Positions 25,129 to 33,812 of a DNA stretch of 33,812 nucleotides are shown one piece after another. The DNA comes from Bacteroidales bacterium. Lineage in GTDB: Bacteria; Bacteroidota; Bacteroidia; Bacteroidales; GCA-2748055. The notes under the pieces were generated by a model. It did no database searches. It was not told where the DNA came from and worked only from the letters and a program-made list of their open reading frames with translations. The stretch's first letter is position 1; the number at the start of each line of letters is the position of its first letter. Made by a program: the position numbers and the translations under genes. The stretch lies in NCBI GenBank assembly GCA_029931975.1, contig JAOZQY010000039.1, positions 2,130-35,941 on the forward strand. The letters run 5' to 3'.

Positions 25129-26703
25129 ATGGAGAAAAAGTATGATTTTCTGGTAATTGGCTCGGGACTTGGGGGATTAAGTTTTGCCCTGAAGGCTGCC
25201 GATCATGGTTCCGTTTGTATGATTACAAAATCGGAAATGGAGGAGACCAATACCCGGTATGCCCAGGGGGGGATTGCGGCAGTTACCTATGAACCCGACA
25301 GCCTGCAGAAACATGTGGAGGATACTCTGGTGGCCGGTGACCACCTCTGTAATGAGGAGGTAGTCAGGATGGTGGTCAGTGAGGGCCCCGACCAGATTCA
25401 AAAGCTGATCCAGTGGGGAACAAAGTTTGACAGGCAATCCAGTGGAAAATACGACCTGGCCCGTGAAGGCGGGCATTCAGAACACAGGATTCTTCATCAC
25501 AAGGACAACACGGGTCAGGAGATACAGCGTGCACTTTCCGTGCAGGTGCGAAACCATCCGAACATTGACCTGCTGGAGAATCATTTTGCAGTGGACCTGA
25601 TTACCCAGCATCATCATGGGAAACTGGTCAAACGTCATCTGAACGATATTGAATGTTACGGGGCCTATGTGTTGAATATGGAGAGTCATAAGGTGCTGAG
25701 GATACTCTCACGTACCACCCTGCTGGCATCCGGCGGGGCGGGCAATCTGTACTCCACCACCACCAACCCCCCCATTGCCACTGGTGATGGAGTGGCTATG
25801 GTATACCGGGCCAAGGGGATTATTGAAAACATGGAATTTGTACAATTTCATCCCACTTCCCTATACAACCCGGGGGAGTCTCCTTCCTACCTGATTACTG
25901 AGGCCATGCGCGGCTATGGCGCGATCCTTCGCAACCAGATGGGAGAAAAATTTATGCATAAATATGATTCCCGCGGTAGTCTGGCTCCCAGGGATATAGT
26001 GGCCAGGGCCATTGATAATGAATTAAAGGTCCACGGTCATGACTTTGTCTACCTCGATGCCACCCACCTGAAAGGGAACGAACTAAAGGAGCATTTCCCC
26101 AATATTAGAGAGAAATGCCAGTCGTTGGGCATTGATATTACCAGGGATATGATCCCGGTGGTTCCGGCAGCGCATTATATGTGTGGAGGAGTGAAGGTGG
26201 ATATGGATGGGCAGACCTGGATCAAGAGGCTTTATGCCGTGGGGGAAGTGTCTTCGACCGGACTCCATGGAGCAAACCGGCTTGCTTCCAACTCTTTGAT
26301 TGAGGCCATTGTTTTTGCCGAACGGGCCTGTTTACATGCAGTTGCCAATGTCCCGGAATACCAATTTGCAGAGCAGATTCCGGAATGGGACGATAGTGGC
26401 ACCACCCATCCGGAGGAGATGGTACTGATTACTCAGAACCTGAAAGAGGTGAAGCAGATCATGACCAACTATGTGGGGATAGTTCGTTCCGATCTGCGAT
26501 TGGAACGGGCCACGGCGCGACTGGAGATTATTTACCGGGAAACGGAGGAGCTATATAAGAAATCCAAGGTCTCCCAGCGGATCTGTCAGCTGCGAAACCT
26601 GATCAATGTAGGTTATCTGGTTATCAAGATGGCCCAGGCCCGTAAAGAGAGCAGAGGACTTCATTACAACCTGGATTATCCCAGGCGCAGCGATCAGGAC
26701 TAA
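25129..26703 (+). CDS. nadB: L-aspartate oxidase
   Basis: 524 residues from the ATG at 25129. This flavoenzyme oxidises L-aspartate to iminoaspartate, the first step of de novo NAD synthesis, working with quinolinate synthase. Visible signatures: FAD-binding VIGSGLGG (9-16), RYAQGGIAAV (about 42-51), an REGGHSEHRILH active-site segment, FHPTSLY, RGSLAPRDIVARA, and LHGANRLASNSL. Length agrees with the family (E. coli about 540). An upstream in-frame ATG at 25078 lies before the likely promoter. nadA and nadC are not in the window. The gene is divergent from glyS, and its stop overlaps the convergent dusB stop by 4 bp. Confidence 0.93.
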   Translation: MEKKYDFLVIGSGLGGLSFALKAADHGSVCMITKSEMEETNTRYAQGGIAAVTYEPDSLQKHVEDTLVAGDHLCNEEVVRMVVSEGPDQIQKLIQWGTKFDRQSSGKYDLAREGGHSEHRILHHKDNTGQEIQRALSVQVRNHPNIDLLENHFAVDLITQHHHGKLVKRHLNDIECYGAYVLNMESHKVLRILSRTTLLASGGAGNLYSTTTNPPIATGDGVAMVYRAKGIIENMEFVQFHPTSLYNPGESPSYLITEAMRGYGAILRNQMGEKFMHKYDSRGSLAPRDIVARAIDNELKVHGHDFVYLDATHLKGNELKEHFPNIREKCQSLGIDITRDMIPVVPAAHYMCGGVKVDMDGQTWIKRLYAVGEVSSTGLHGANRLASNSLIEAIVFAERACLHAVANVPEYQFAEQIPEWDDSGTTHPEEMVLITQNLKEVKQIMTNYVGIVRSDLRLERATARLEIIYRETEELYKKSKVSQRICQLRNLINVGYLVIKMAQARKESRGLHYNLDYPRRSDQD

Positions 26704-27716
26704 GATTTATCCCAGAAGCCATCAGCTATTTCGGGCCGAAACTCACCGTACTGCTCCCTGATCTGCTCCAGCAACATAAAGATCTCATCCACATCCAGGG
26801 TGGTCAGCAGTTTCAGACGCATCTCCTTAAAATGAGGGAGGCCCTTAAAGTAGTTGGAGAAGTGCCTGCGCATTTCATAGATTCCCACCGGCCCCTCTTT
26901 AAACTCCAGTGATTTTTTAAATTGAAGTCTGGCCATATCCACTTTTTCCCCTACGGTGGGTTCAGGCAGTAACTCTCCCGTAAGCAGGTAGTGTTTGATA
27001 TGCTTAAACAACCATGGTTTTCCAACTGCTGCACGACCAATCATGATGGCATCAACCCCGAATCGGTCAAAGGCCTCTTTGGCCGTCATGGGGTTGGCGA
27101 TGTCTCCGTTACCGATAATGGGAATATGTATCCTGGGATTCTTTTTAACTTCCCCGATCAGAGTCCAGTCGGCCGTTCCCTTGTACATCTGGGCCCGTGT
27201 GCGTCCATGGATGGTAAGTGCAGTAATTCCCAGGTCCTGTAACTGTTCGGCCACCTCCACAATGACCTTGTGTTGTTCATCCCAACCCAGCCTGGTCTTG
27301 ACCGTTACAGGAAGAGGGGAGGCATCCACAATGGCCCGGGTCATCTCCATCATCAGGGGAATATTGGCAAGCATGCCGGCCCCTGCTCCCCGGTTGGCGA
27401 TCTTGCGAACCGGACAACCGTAATTGATATCGATGATTTCCGGTGCGGCTTCAACGGCCCTGTGGGTGGCTTCCACCATTGACTCCACTATATGTCCGTA
27501 TAGCTGAATTCCCATGGGACGCTCGTAGTCGAATATATCAAGTTTCTTAACGCTCTTGGCCCCATCCCTGATGAGTCCGTCTGAAGAGATAAATTCGGTA
27601 TACATCATATCGGCTCCAAATTTCTTACAGAGGTATCTGAATGAAGGATCGGTAATGTCCTCCATGGGAGCAAGAAATACAGGCTGGTTTCCAAGATCAA
27701 GATCTGCTATGCGCAT
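26700..27716 (-). CDS. dusB: tRNA-dihydrouridine synthase B-type
   Basis: 338 residues from the ATG at 27716; a TTG four codons earlier is possible. FMN enzyme that reduces uridines in the tRNA D-loop using NADPH. Visible motifs: PVFLAPMEDITD (12-23), NYGCPVRK with the catalytic Cys at about 101, VKTRLGW from about 139, HGRTRAQMYKG from H170, and IIGNGDI, followed by GVDAIMIGRAAVGKPW. The C-terminal helical domain (residues 240 onward) is present. The stop TAG overlaps nadB's TAA in the sequence CTAA. A TAATTTTG element lies 63 bp upstream of the start. Confidence 0.92.
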   Translation of the reverse strand: MRIADLDLGNQPVFLAPMEDITDPSFRYLCKKFGADMMYTEFISSDGLIRDGAKSVKKLDIFDYERPMGIQLYGHIVESMVEATHRAVEAAPEIIDINYGCPVRKIANRGAGAGMLANIPLMMEMTRAIVDASPLPVTVKTRLGWDEQHKVIVEVAEQLQDLGITALTIHGRTRAQMYKGTADWTLIGEVKKNPRIHIPIIGNGDIANPMTAKEAFDRFGVDAIMIGRAAVGKPWLFKHIKHYLLTGELLPEPTVGEKVDMARLQFKKSLEFKEGPVGIYEMRRHFSNYFKGLPHFKEMRLKLLTTLDVDEIFMLLEQIREQYGEFRPEIADGFWDKS

Positions 27717-27728
27717 GGTGTAAAACAA

Positions 27729-27762
27729 TTGTAGGAACTAAGGACGCAATTTGCTTTCTTTG
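27729..27762 (+). promoter_or_regulatory. Weak candidate promoter for the CPBP gene
   Basis: TTG at 27729-27731 is followed after 23 bp by TTTCTTTG (27755-27762), one base off TAnnTTTG. It lies 33 bp before the preferred GTG start. It would face the dusB promoter, so the two would be interleaved. Confidence 0.25.
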
Positions 27763-27778
27763 TGCCTTAAATCCGCCG

Positions 27779-27786
27779 CAAAATTA
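27779..27786 (-). promoter_or_regulatory. Candidate -7 element for dusB
   Basis: On the minus strand the sequence is TAATTTTG, a full match to TAnnTTTG, giving a leader of about 55 bases to the dusB ATG. No matching -33 TTG is seen at 17-23 bp. Confidence 0.45.
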
Positions 27787-27795
27787 CAAAAATTC

Positions 27796-28743
27796 GTGTC
27801 TAAGAAAGCATTGCTTGCAGCTTTGAGGCCCTCAGAGAAGTTTCTGTTCGCTGTGGTGATCCTCTTCATCCTTGGATTGGCCTTCCAGTTTCTGGGGGCT
27901 TTCCTGGCAGCCTGGATATATGATTTTCGATTTATGGATGTTCTGGAGCTGGGAGCCTATGATGATCCAAGGTACGTGGCAGCATCAAAATTGATCCAGA
28001 TACTCGGTTCTATAGGCACCTTTATTGTGCCAGCATTTCTCTTCTCTTATCTTTTCGAAGGAGATCTTTTTTCCTATTACAAATTCCGCAACCAGACTGG
28101 TATGCTGCCCATGCTACTATGCGTTTTAATGATGGTTTCGGTAATCCCTTTCATCAATTATATGGCCGAGATCAATATGAAGATGGAGATTCCAATAAGT
28201 GCTCTTGATCAGGTACTCAGGACATTGGAGGAGACTGCCGAGGAGATGATGGTGGCCTTCACTGCAACCACCAGTGTGGGCGGACTGCTGGTGAACCTCT
28301 TGATGATCGGGGTAATCGCAGCAGTGGGTGAAGAGTTAATATTCAGGGGTTTGCTTCAGCGATTAATGACCGACATGGTCAAGAATGTTCATCTGGCCAT
28401 CATTATCACTGCCCTGCTTTTCAGTGCTTTTCATTTTCAGTTCTACTCATTCCTGCCACGCTTTGTGCTTGGGCTTGTACTTGGCTATCTGATGTTTTAC
28501 GGACGATCTATCTGGTATCCCATTCTGGCCCACTTTGTGAATAATGCCATGGGGGTGATCTATTATTATTATAATTCAAGGGGAAGTGCCGATGATATGC
28601 TGGAAGAGATTGGAACAAGTACACTGATTCCTGTGGCAGCAGTAGTCAGCCTGGCACTGTTTTTCTTCTTCGGATTGCTCTGGTATAACCTGTTGGGACG
28701 CGATTCTAGCCAATTTCCTCAGCCCGGTGAGACTGAAAGATAG
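27796..28743 (+). CDS. CPBP family intramembrane metalloprotease
   Basis: 315 residues from the GTG at 27796; the frame also opens at a TTG at 27751, but that lies on the candidate promoter. Several transmembrane helices. The three CPBP (CAAX protease / bacteriocin-processing) motifs are present: EE-x3-R at E179, E180 and R184; H213 in SAFHFQF; and H246 with the Asn of HFVNN. Such proteins cleave peptide substrates within the inner membrane; the target here is unknown. The last 38 bp overlap the 3' end of the gene on the other strand. No neighbour suggests a bacteriocin or a prenylated substrate. Confidence 0.85.
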   Translation: MSKKALLAALRPSEKFLFAVVILFILGLAFQFLGAFLAAWIYDFRFMDVLELGAYDDPRYVAASKLIQILGSIGTFIVPAFLFSYLFEGDLFSYYKFRNQTGMLPMLLCVLMMVSVIPFINYMAEINMKMEIPISALDQVLRTLEETAEEMMVAFTATTSVGGLLVNLLMIGVIAAVGEELIFRGLLQRLMTDMVKNVHLAIIITALLFSAFHFQFYSFLPRFVLGLVLGYLMFYGRSIWYPILAHFVNNAMGVIYYYYNSRGSADDMLEEIGTSTLIPVAAVVSLALFFFFGLLWYNLLGRDSSQFPQPGETER

Positions 28744-29440
28744 TAGGATTGCTTAATTCATTTTTCCGAAATACATACACCAATCCATATTCCGTAGCTT
28801 TTTCCCTGCGCATCTCTTCGGGCAGATCCTCATAGGTTTTTTCCACCTCGTTCCAGATCTGCTGAATCACACTATCAACCTGTGACCTTTTCTCATTCAA
28901 CTGCTCTTGTGCACGATGACTCCTGTCCTTCAGACTTTTTTGATAATGATGGTATTCCATAAACTTATCGAAATGAACCTTCAGCACAGCAATGGTTGGA
29001 TTGGTTATTGGGTTCATCCCTTTATCTCGCCGTTTCTTCTCACCATCGATCAGTTTACTTCCCCACTCGATTACTTCCTCCTCGGATGAAAGGGAGGGAA
29101 GCTTTCGTTCGCTCTCATCAAACCCAAAATACTGCCTGGTTTCAGCATTCAGTTCGCTCCGTGTAATGGCCATATTCACCACCTGGATAAAGTGAGAAAT
29201 ATAAAGACGGACCTTTTTTAGTCGTTTCTGGTATTCTTTATTTTTCTCCGCCTGGAGGTTCAGGGAGTTTTTATGTTCATAGATTGCGCCTTCGAAAAGC
29301 GGAAGTACTCCGTTTATTTTCCGGAAGGAATTTGCACTGAATGCCAGTTTAAAGGGGGGAAGGTCTTTTCCTTTTGAGTAGGCCGACTTCAAAGATTTCA
29401 GCCGTGCGGAGTCTGTGTTGGGTAAACGGCGATAAGGCAT
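28706..29440 (-). CDS. Uncharacterised charged, mostly helical protein
   Basis: 244 residues; I do not recognise a functional family. It begins MPYRRLPNTDSARLKSLKSA, which reads like a conserved Bacteroidia protein start. No signal peptide or membrane segment. Lys/Glu/Arg-rich throughout, with long helical stretches; the segment at about 155-225 (HFDKFMEYHHYQKS, then QEQLNEKRSQVDSVI, then a short EEMRREKATEYG part) looks coiled-coil-like. The C-terminus GLVYVFRKNEL is more strand-like. A TTG-N19-TATATTCG pair upstream suggests its own promoter. Overlaps the CPBP gene tail to tail by 38 bp. A cytoplasmic protein is likely; function unknown. Confidence 0.78.
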   Translation of the reverse strand: MPYRRLPNTDSARLKSLKSAYSKGKDLPPFKLAFSANSFRKINGVLPLFEGAIYEHKNSLNLQAEKNKEYQKRLKKVRLYISHFIQVVNMAITRSELNAETRQYFGFDESERKLPSLSSEEEVIEWGSKLIDGEKKRRDKGMNPITNPTIAVLKVHFDKFMEYHHYQKSLKDRSHRAQEQLNEKRSQVDSVIQQIWNEVEKTYEDLPEEMRREKATEYGLVYVFRKNELSNPTIFQSHRAEEIG

Positions 29441-29717
29441 GTTAGTAAAAATGTTGATAATCGGTTGATAAATGACTTTTCATCTGCGAATATAGGAAAA
29501 TATTTAGTCCATGCAACACTATTCGCAATTTTATACGCTTTGTGTATGAAAAGGTTAACAAATTATTGAAGAATTTGCTTTTGTTCCATAAAAACCCCGG
29601 GTTTCTTGAGTATTAAACGGAAGAAGCAGATAAACAAATTGAAGGATTTTAACCGTTTATCAAAAATTGAGGCTATTTTTATTCTTTAAAAAAAACTTAA
29701 CAAAAAACCAAGATACT
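29441..29717. other. AT-rich intergenic region with short repeats and inverted repeats
   Basis: 277 bp between two divergent genes. It holds two GTTGATAA copies (29453-29460, 29464-29471), a small AAACC/GGTTT hairpin around 29592-29604, and a 7-bp inverted repeat TAAACGG/CCGTTTA (29614-29620 and 29653-29659). No small ORF, tRNA or known riboswitch is recognised. It must contain the start signals of both flanking genes; for the aminopeptidase I see no confident promoter. Confidence 0.6.
29487..29516 (-). promoter_or_regulatory. Candidate promoter for the uncharacterised 244-residue gene
   Basis: On the minus strand, TTG (29514-29516) is followed after exactly 19 bp by TATATTCG (29487-29494), one base off TAnnTTTG. 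This leaves a leader of about 40 bases before the ATG at 29440. Confidence 0.45.
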
Positions 29718-31106
29718 ATGTTTGCAAAAGAAGTTTACCGGGAGCGAAGACGTATGTTACGTGAATTAGTGGGTGAAGGTCTGATTCTCTTTCCCGGGAA
29801 TGAGGAGAGTGCCATGAATTACAGGGCCAATACCTATCATTATCGGCAGGATAGCAGCTTCTTATACTTTTTTGGAATCGATAAACCAGGCTTTTATGGG
29901 GTATGTGATGTGGATGCAGGAGTGGATACTCTTTATGGAGACGACTTTGCCATTGACGATATCATATGGATGGGGGAACAGCCTTCGGTGAGTGAACTGG
30001 CAGCGAAAGTTGCAGTGGAATCATCAGGCCCCCTGAAGGACCTGGCAGGGCTTATGACACTGGCCATGCAGTCGGGCCGAAAAGTTCATTTGCTTCCCTC
30101 CTACAGGGGCGATCAAGTGGTGAGCCTCTCCAGGTTATTTGACGTGAATGGCGAAGAGTTGGTTAAACTGGAGTCACAGAAGCTCATCGCAGCTGTGGTG
30201 AAACTTCGTTCCATCAAGGATTCTTATGAGATCAGTGAAATTGAGAAAGCTGTGGAAGTTGCCGGGATCATGCATACCACAGCCATGAAGATGGCCTTCC
30301 CGGGAAATTACGAAAGAGAGTTGGCCGGGGCCATTGAAGGGATCGCGCTTTCGCACGGCGGGCCTGTTTCTTTTCCTGTGATATTAAGTATGGACGGACA
30401 AACTTTGCATAATCATTACCATGGCAATGAGCTCACCGAAGGAAGATTGGTTGTTTGTGATGCCGGAGCGGAAACAGCTATGGGCTATGCCAGTGACATT
30501 ACCAGAACCTGTCCGGTGGGAGGAAAATTTTCCGCACAGCAAAAGGAAATTTATAACATTGTGTTGAAGGCAAATACAGAAACCATCCAGGCCTCCATTC
30601 CCGGGAGGACCTACAGAGAGGTTCACCTGATGGCTGCAAAGATTATAGCCGGGGGACTGAAAGAGCTGGGTATTATGAAGGGCGATCTGGATGAGGCAGT
30701 GGCAGCAGGTGCTCATGCCCTGTTTTTTCCACACGGATTGGGGCATATGCTTGGACTTGATGTGCACGATATGGAAGGACTGGGTGAAAACAATGTGGGG
30801 TACAACCAGCTTCTGAAAAGAAGTGATCAGTTTGGACTGGCCTACCTGAGGCTGGGCCGCCAACTGGAACCCGGATTTGTGATTACCAATGAGCCTGGCT
30901 GTTATTTCATCCCTGCACTGATCGATCAATGGAAGGGTGAAATGAAGCATACGGATTTCATTAACTATGACCAGGTAGAAAAGTATCGTGGATTTGGGGG
31001 AATCCGGATCGAGGACGATGTGCTGATTACCGATACAGGAAGCAGGGTACTTGGAACACCCATCCCCAAAACAGTGGATGAGGTCGAGGCCACCATGAAC
31101 TCATAA
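29718..31106 (+). CDS. pepP: Xaa-Pro aminopeptidase (aminopeptidase P family, M24B)
   Basis: 462 residues from the ATG at 29718; a TTG 51 bp upstream in frame is less likely. Cytoplasmic dimetal peptidase that removes N-terminal residues before proline. The N-terminal AMP_N domain covers about 1-170. The pita-bread catalytic domain supplies all five expected metal ligands: D248 and D260 in CDAGAETAMGYASD, a histidine in HGLGHMLG (339-346), E392 in NEPGCYF, and E432 in GGIRIEDD. Length is normal for the family. Its stop lies 13 bp from the convergent sdhB stop. The gap contains only a 5-bp-stem palindrome, too weak to call a terminator. Confidence 0.92.
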   Translation: MFAKEVYRERRRMLRELVGEGLILFPGNEESAMNYRANTYHYRQDSSFLYFFGIDKPGFYGVCDVDAGVDTLYGDDFAIDDIIWMGEQPSVSELAAKVAVESSGPLKDLAGLMTLAMQSGRKVHLLPSYRGDQVVSLSRLFDVNGEELVKLESQKLIAAVVKLRSIKDSYEISEIEKAVEVAGIMHTTAMKMAFPGNYERELAGAIEGIALSHGGPVSFPVILSMDGQTLHNHYHGNELTEGRLVVCDAGAETAMGYASDITRTCPVGGKFSAQQKEIYNIVLKANTETIQASIPGRTYREVHLMAAKIIAGGLKELGIMKGDLDEAVAAGAHALFFPHGLGHMLGLDVHDMEGLGENNVGYNQLLKRSDQFGLAYLRLGRQLEPGFVITNEPGCYFIPALIDQWKGEMKHTDFINYDQVEKYRGFGGIRIEDDVLITDTGSRVLGTPIPKTVDEVEATMNS

Positions 31107-31119
31107 AACAATTCTATTG

Positions 31120-31857
31120 TCAAAGACTAGCCATGAAATACTCCCTGTTCAGTCTGGCGATATTGGTGAGCTTGATTCCCTTGGGACATTCTGCTTCGCA
31201 GGCTCCTGTGTTGGTGCAGCTCCCAAAGCCCAGTTCATCCATCTTTGTTACCATCTCCAGGGCACGTTTTCGGGCCTCCACCTTCCCCTGAGGAAGCAGC
31301 GTGAGGTGTGAGATCTTGGCTCCTACAAAGAGCATGGCCGATGCATTTTTGCAGGCTGCTACACAGGCTCCGCAACCGATACAGGCAGCAGCATCCATGG
31401 AGAGCTCTGCATATTTCTTTTTGATCGGTGTGTTGTTGGCATCCGGTGCACTACCCGTATTAACTGAAACATAGCCCCCTGCCTGTATCAGCTTGTCAAA
31501 AGCACTACGATCCACCATCAGGTCCTTAATCACCGGAAAGGCCCTTGCTCTCCAGGGTTCAATTACAATGGTATCGCCATCTTTGAATTTCCGCATATGG
31601 AGCTGGCAAACGGTAATCAGCGAATCGGGACCATGAGGTCTTCCATTGATATACATGCTACAGGCTCCGCAGATTCCTTCCCTGCAGTCGTGGTCATAAA
31701 CAACAGGTTCTTCATCTTTGGAGATCAGCTCTTCATTCAGGACATCCAGCATCTCCAAAAAGGAAGAGTCGGGCGAAATATTGCTGAGTCTGTAATTCAC
31801 AAATTTACCCCTGCTGTTGGGATCTTTCTGGCGCCAGATTTTCAGTTTCAGGTTCAT
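31120..31857 (-). CDS. sdhB: Succinate dehydrogenase/fumarate reductase iron-sulfur subunit
   Basis: 245 residues. It carries electrons between the flavoprotein and the membrane cytochrome. Cluster ligands are all visible: [2Fe-2S] C58, C63, C66 and C84 (CREGICGAC, then TVC); the second ferredoxin domain has C159, C162, C165, C169 ([11 protein letters not shown]) and C214, C220, C224 (CTNTGAC, then ECPKG), which hold the [4Fe-4S] and [3Fe-4S] clusters. Length and motifs fit the Bacteroidota menaquinone-linked type, which can run as fumarate reductase. It begins 13 bp after the sdhA stop, in the same operon. Direction of the reaction in vivo cannot be told, so the symbol frdB would be equally valid. 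Confidence 0.94.
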   Translation of the reverse strand: MNLKLKIWRQKDPNSRGKFVNYRLSNISPDSSFLEMLDVLNEELISKDEEPVVYDHDCREGICGACSMYINGRPHGPDSLITVCQLHMRKFKDGDTIVIEPWRARAFPVIKDLMVDRSAFDKLIQAGGYVSVNTGSAPDANNTPIKKKYAELSMDAAACIGCGACVAACKNASAMLFVGAKISHLTLLPQGKVEARKRALEMVTKMDELGFGSCTNTGACEAECPKGIKLTNIARLNREYFMASL

Positions 31858-31870
31858 GGCAGATCTTCTA

Positions 31871-33811
31871 TTATTTATAATTTCTTTGTTTCACTTCAAT
31901 GTTTTCAAACTTCAGGACTTCTTTATGAAGCATGGGCTCTTTATCATCTCCCTTATATTCCCAGGCAGCCACATAGGTAAAATCCTTGTCATTACGCAGC
32001 GCCTCTCCCTCTGCAGTCTGATACTCCTCCCTGTAGTGACCTCCGCAGGATTCTTCCCTGTGAAGTGCATCAAGGGCCATAAGTGCTCCCAGTTCAAGGA
32101 AATCGGCCAGGCGGCTGGCTTTCTGCAGCTCCGGGTTCAGGTCGTTCAGTTCTCCGGGGATTTTCACATCCATCCAGAATTCATCTTTAAGCTGTTTTAT
32201 CTCCTCCCTGGCTTTTTGCAGTCCTTCTTTGTTCCGGGCCATTCCCACGTATTCCCACATGATTTTCCCCAGCTTCTTATGAAGGGTGTCCACGGTCAGG
32301 GTCCCGTTTACAGCCATTAGTTTTTTCAGCTGTTCCTGAACTTCCTTTTCTGCTGTATCAAATTCCAAAATATCAGTCTTGAATCGGGGGGTATTGATCT
32401 CATCAGCCAGATAGTTCTGGATGGTGTAGGGCAGCACGAAATATCCATCGGCCAGTCCCTGCATCAGGGCCGAAGCTCCCAGGCGGTTGGCTCCATGATC
32501 GGAGAAATTGGATTCGCCCGTGGCGAAGAGCCCGGGAATGGTGGTGTGCAGTTCATAATCGACCCAGATACCACCCATAGCATAATGAATGGCCGGATAG
32601 ATCATCATGGGAACCTTATAGGGATTTTCGTCGGAGATCTTTTCATACATCTGGAAAAGGTTGCCGTACTTGGCTTCAATCACATCTTTTCCCAGTCGAG
32701 CGATGGCATCTTTAAAGTCGAGGAACACAGCCAGACCGGTTGAATTGACTCCGTAACCGGCATCGCAACGTTCCTTGGCAGCGCGTGAAGCCACATCTCT
32801 TGGAACCAGGTTTCCGAATGCAGGGTAACGTCTCTCCAGGTAGTAGTCACGATCTTCCTCAGGAATATCCACACCCCTGATTTCACCTTTCTGCAATCGC
32901 AGTGCATCCTCCTTCTTTTTCGGAACCCAGATGCGTCCGTCGTTCCGCAAGCTTTCACTCATTAAGGTGAGTTTGCTCTGGTATTCACCGTGCACTGGAA
33001 TACAGGTCGGGTGAATCTGTACATAGCAGGGATTTCCAAAGAGAGCACCTTTCTTATAACACTGCCAGGCAGCGCTGGCATTGGCACCCATGGCCATGGT
33101 GGAAAGGAAGAACACGTTCCCGTATCCTCCTGATGCCAGCACCACTGCATGTGCACTGTATCGTTCCAGTTTACCTGTGATCACATCACGGGCGATAATG
33201 CCTCGTGCTTTTCCATCGATCTTGACCAGGTTATACATCTCCATTCTCGGATACATCTCCACATTGCCTTTTTTCACCTGACGGCTTAGCGCCTGGTATG
33301 CACCCAGGAGAAGCTGTTGTCCTGTTTGGCCCCGTGCATAAAAGGTCCGGGAAACCAGTGCCCCTCCAAAGGAACGGTTGTCCAGCGTTCCTCCGTATTC
33401 GCGGGCAAAGGGAACGCCCTGGGCAACACACTGGTCGATGATATCGTTGCTCACCTCTGCAAGCCTGTATACATTGGCTTCCCGAGAACGATAGTCACCT
33501 CCCTTGATCGTATCAAAAAAGAGGCGATAGGTACTGTCACCATCGTTCTGATAATTCTTTGCTGCATTGATTCCCCCCTGGGCCGCAATACTATGAGCCC
33601 GCCTGGAGCTATCCTGGTAGCAGAAGGATTTTACTTTAAATCCCATCTCGGCCATGGAGGCTGCAGCTGCAGCACCGGCCAGGCCGGTCCCTATCACAAT
33701 CACATCCAGTTTCCTTTTGTTGGCCGGGTTGACCAGGTTCTGGTTGGATTTGTAGTTTGACCATTTTTCAGCCAGGGGTCCTTCGGGTATCCTGGATTGT
33801 AGCTTTACCAT
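31871..33811 (-). CDS. sdhA: Succinate dehydrogenase/fumarate reductase flavoprotein subunit
   Basis: 646 residues; the ATG lies at 33809-33811, one base from the window end, and the start [16 protein letters not shown] is a normal N-terminus for the Bacteroidota protein, so the gene appears complete. It interconverts succinate and fumarate. FAD-binding GTGLAG (41-46), the covalent-FAD histidine H73 in [12 protein letters not shown], and later [16 protein letters not shown] and [11 protein letters not shown] active-site segments are present. The order sdhA-sdhB on the minus strand implies the cytochrome b subunit gene just beyond the window edge. frdA would be an equally fair symbol. Confidence 0.95.
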   Translation of the reverse strand: MVKLQSRIPEGPLAEKWSNYKSNQNLVNPANKRKLDVIVIGTGLAGAAAAASMAEMGFKVKSFCYQDSSRRAHSIAAQGGINAAKNYQNDGDSTYRLFFDTIKGGDYRSREANVYRLAEVSNDIIDQCVAQGVPFAREYGGTLDNRSFGGALVSRTFYARGQTGQQLLLGAYQALSRQVKKGNVEMYPRMEMYNLVKIDGKARGIIARDVITGKLERYSAHAVVLASGGYGNVFFLSTMAMGANASAAWQCYKKGALFGNPCYVQIHPTCIPVHGEYQSKLTLMSESLRNDGRIWVPKKKEDALRLQKGEIRGVDIPEEDRDYYLERRYPAFGNLVPRDVASRAAKERCDAGYGVNSTGLAVFLDFKDAIARLGKDVIEAKYGNLFQMYEKISDENPYKVPMMIYPAIHYAMGGIWVDYELHTTIPGLFATGESNFSDHGANRLGASALMQGLADGYFVLPYTIQNYLADEINTPRFKTDILEFDTAEKEVQEQLKKLMAVNGTLTVDTLHKKLGKIMWEYVGMARNKEGLQKAREEIKQLKDEFWMDVKIPGELNDLNPELQKASRLADFLELGALMALDALHREESCGGHYREEYQTAEGEALRNDKDFTYVAAWEYKGDDKEPMLHKEVLKFENIEVKQRNYK

Positions 33812-33812
33812 A

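Noticed and set aside
29452-29471. DnaA-box-like sequences (reverse complements TTATCAACA and TTATCAACC)
   Set aside because: Each differs from TTATNCACA by at least one core base, only two are present, and no dnaA, dnaN or parAB gene is nearby; not enough to call an origin.
31108-31120. Terminator hairpin between the aminopeptidase and sdhB
   Set aside because: The palindrome has only a 5-bp AT-rich stem with a 3-base loop and no T-run; it is too weak.

Overview
The window is chromosomal DNA of a Bacteroidota bacterium. The evidence is a type IX secretion (T9SS) type B adhesin paired with a PorP/SprF gene, promoter-like elements of the Bacteroidota TAnnTTTG type, starts without obvious Shine-Dalgarno sites, and Bacteroidia-like SdhA/SdhB, GlyS and DusB proteins. 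A free-living or marine/sediment member of Bacteroidia is my guess; the sequence does not settle the genus.

Layout. (1) 1-9241, plus strand: the 3' part of a giant secreted adhesin gene (at least 2,744 residues; the start lies outside the window), then a PorP/SprF-type outer-membrane gene 17 bp downstream. The adhesin reads HYR repeats, about 15 PKD-like repeats of about 105 residues, about 10 SprB-type repeats, and a C-terminal T9SS type B sorting domain. (2) 9280-12006, plus strand: FkbM methyltransferase, GT4 glycosyltransferase and GT2 glycosyltransferase, tightly packed. (3) 12003-25036, minus strand: a nine-gene run with gaps of at most 64 bp. In transcription order it is glyS, a YfhO-family membrane protein, a sulfotransferase, a FemAB-like GNAT protein, a Wzx-like flippase, an asparagine-synthase-like ligase without a glutaminase cysteine, a CapA-like protein, a polysaccharide deacetylase and a CgeB-like glycosyltransferase. 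(4) 25129-33811: housekeeping genes on both strands: nadB, dusB, a CPBP membrane protease, an unknown 244-residue protein, a pepP-like aminopeptidase, and sdhB/sdhA.

How the genes may work together. The adhesin and PorP/SprF protein look like a T9SS substrate and its dedicated outer-membrane partner, as known for SprB/SprF in gliding Flavobacteria. Regions 2 and 3 look like a surface-glycan locus rich in modification enzymes (methyl, sulfate, deacetylation, possible amino-acid or amide additions). It lacks a recognisable initiating sugar-phosphate transferase, Wzy polymerase and Wza/Wzc exporter, so it either depends on genes elsewhere or is a decorating system. The least expected features are glycyl-tRNA synthetase as first gene of the glycan run that also encodes a FemAB-like protein, and the grouping of a soluble CapA-like protein, an amidotransferase-less Asn-synthase homologue, a deacetylase and a GNAT. 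These suggest, without proving it, an amino-acylated or amidated sulfated glycan.

No tRNA, rRNA, CRISPR array, insertion sequence or strong intrinsic terminator was recognised. The only gene-free stretch near 300 bp is 29441-29717.
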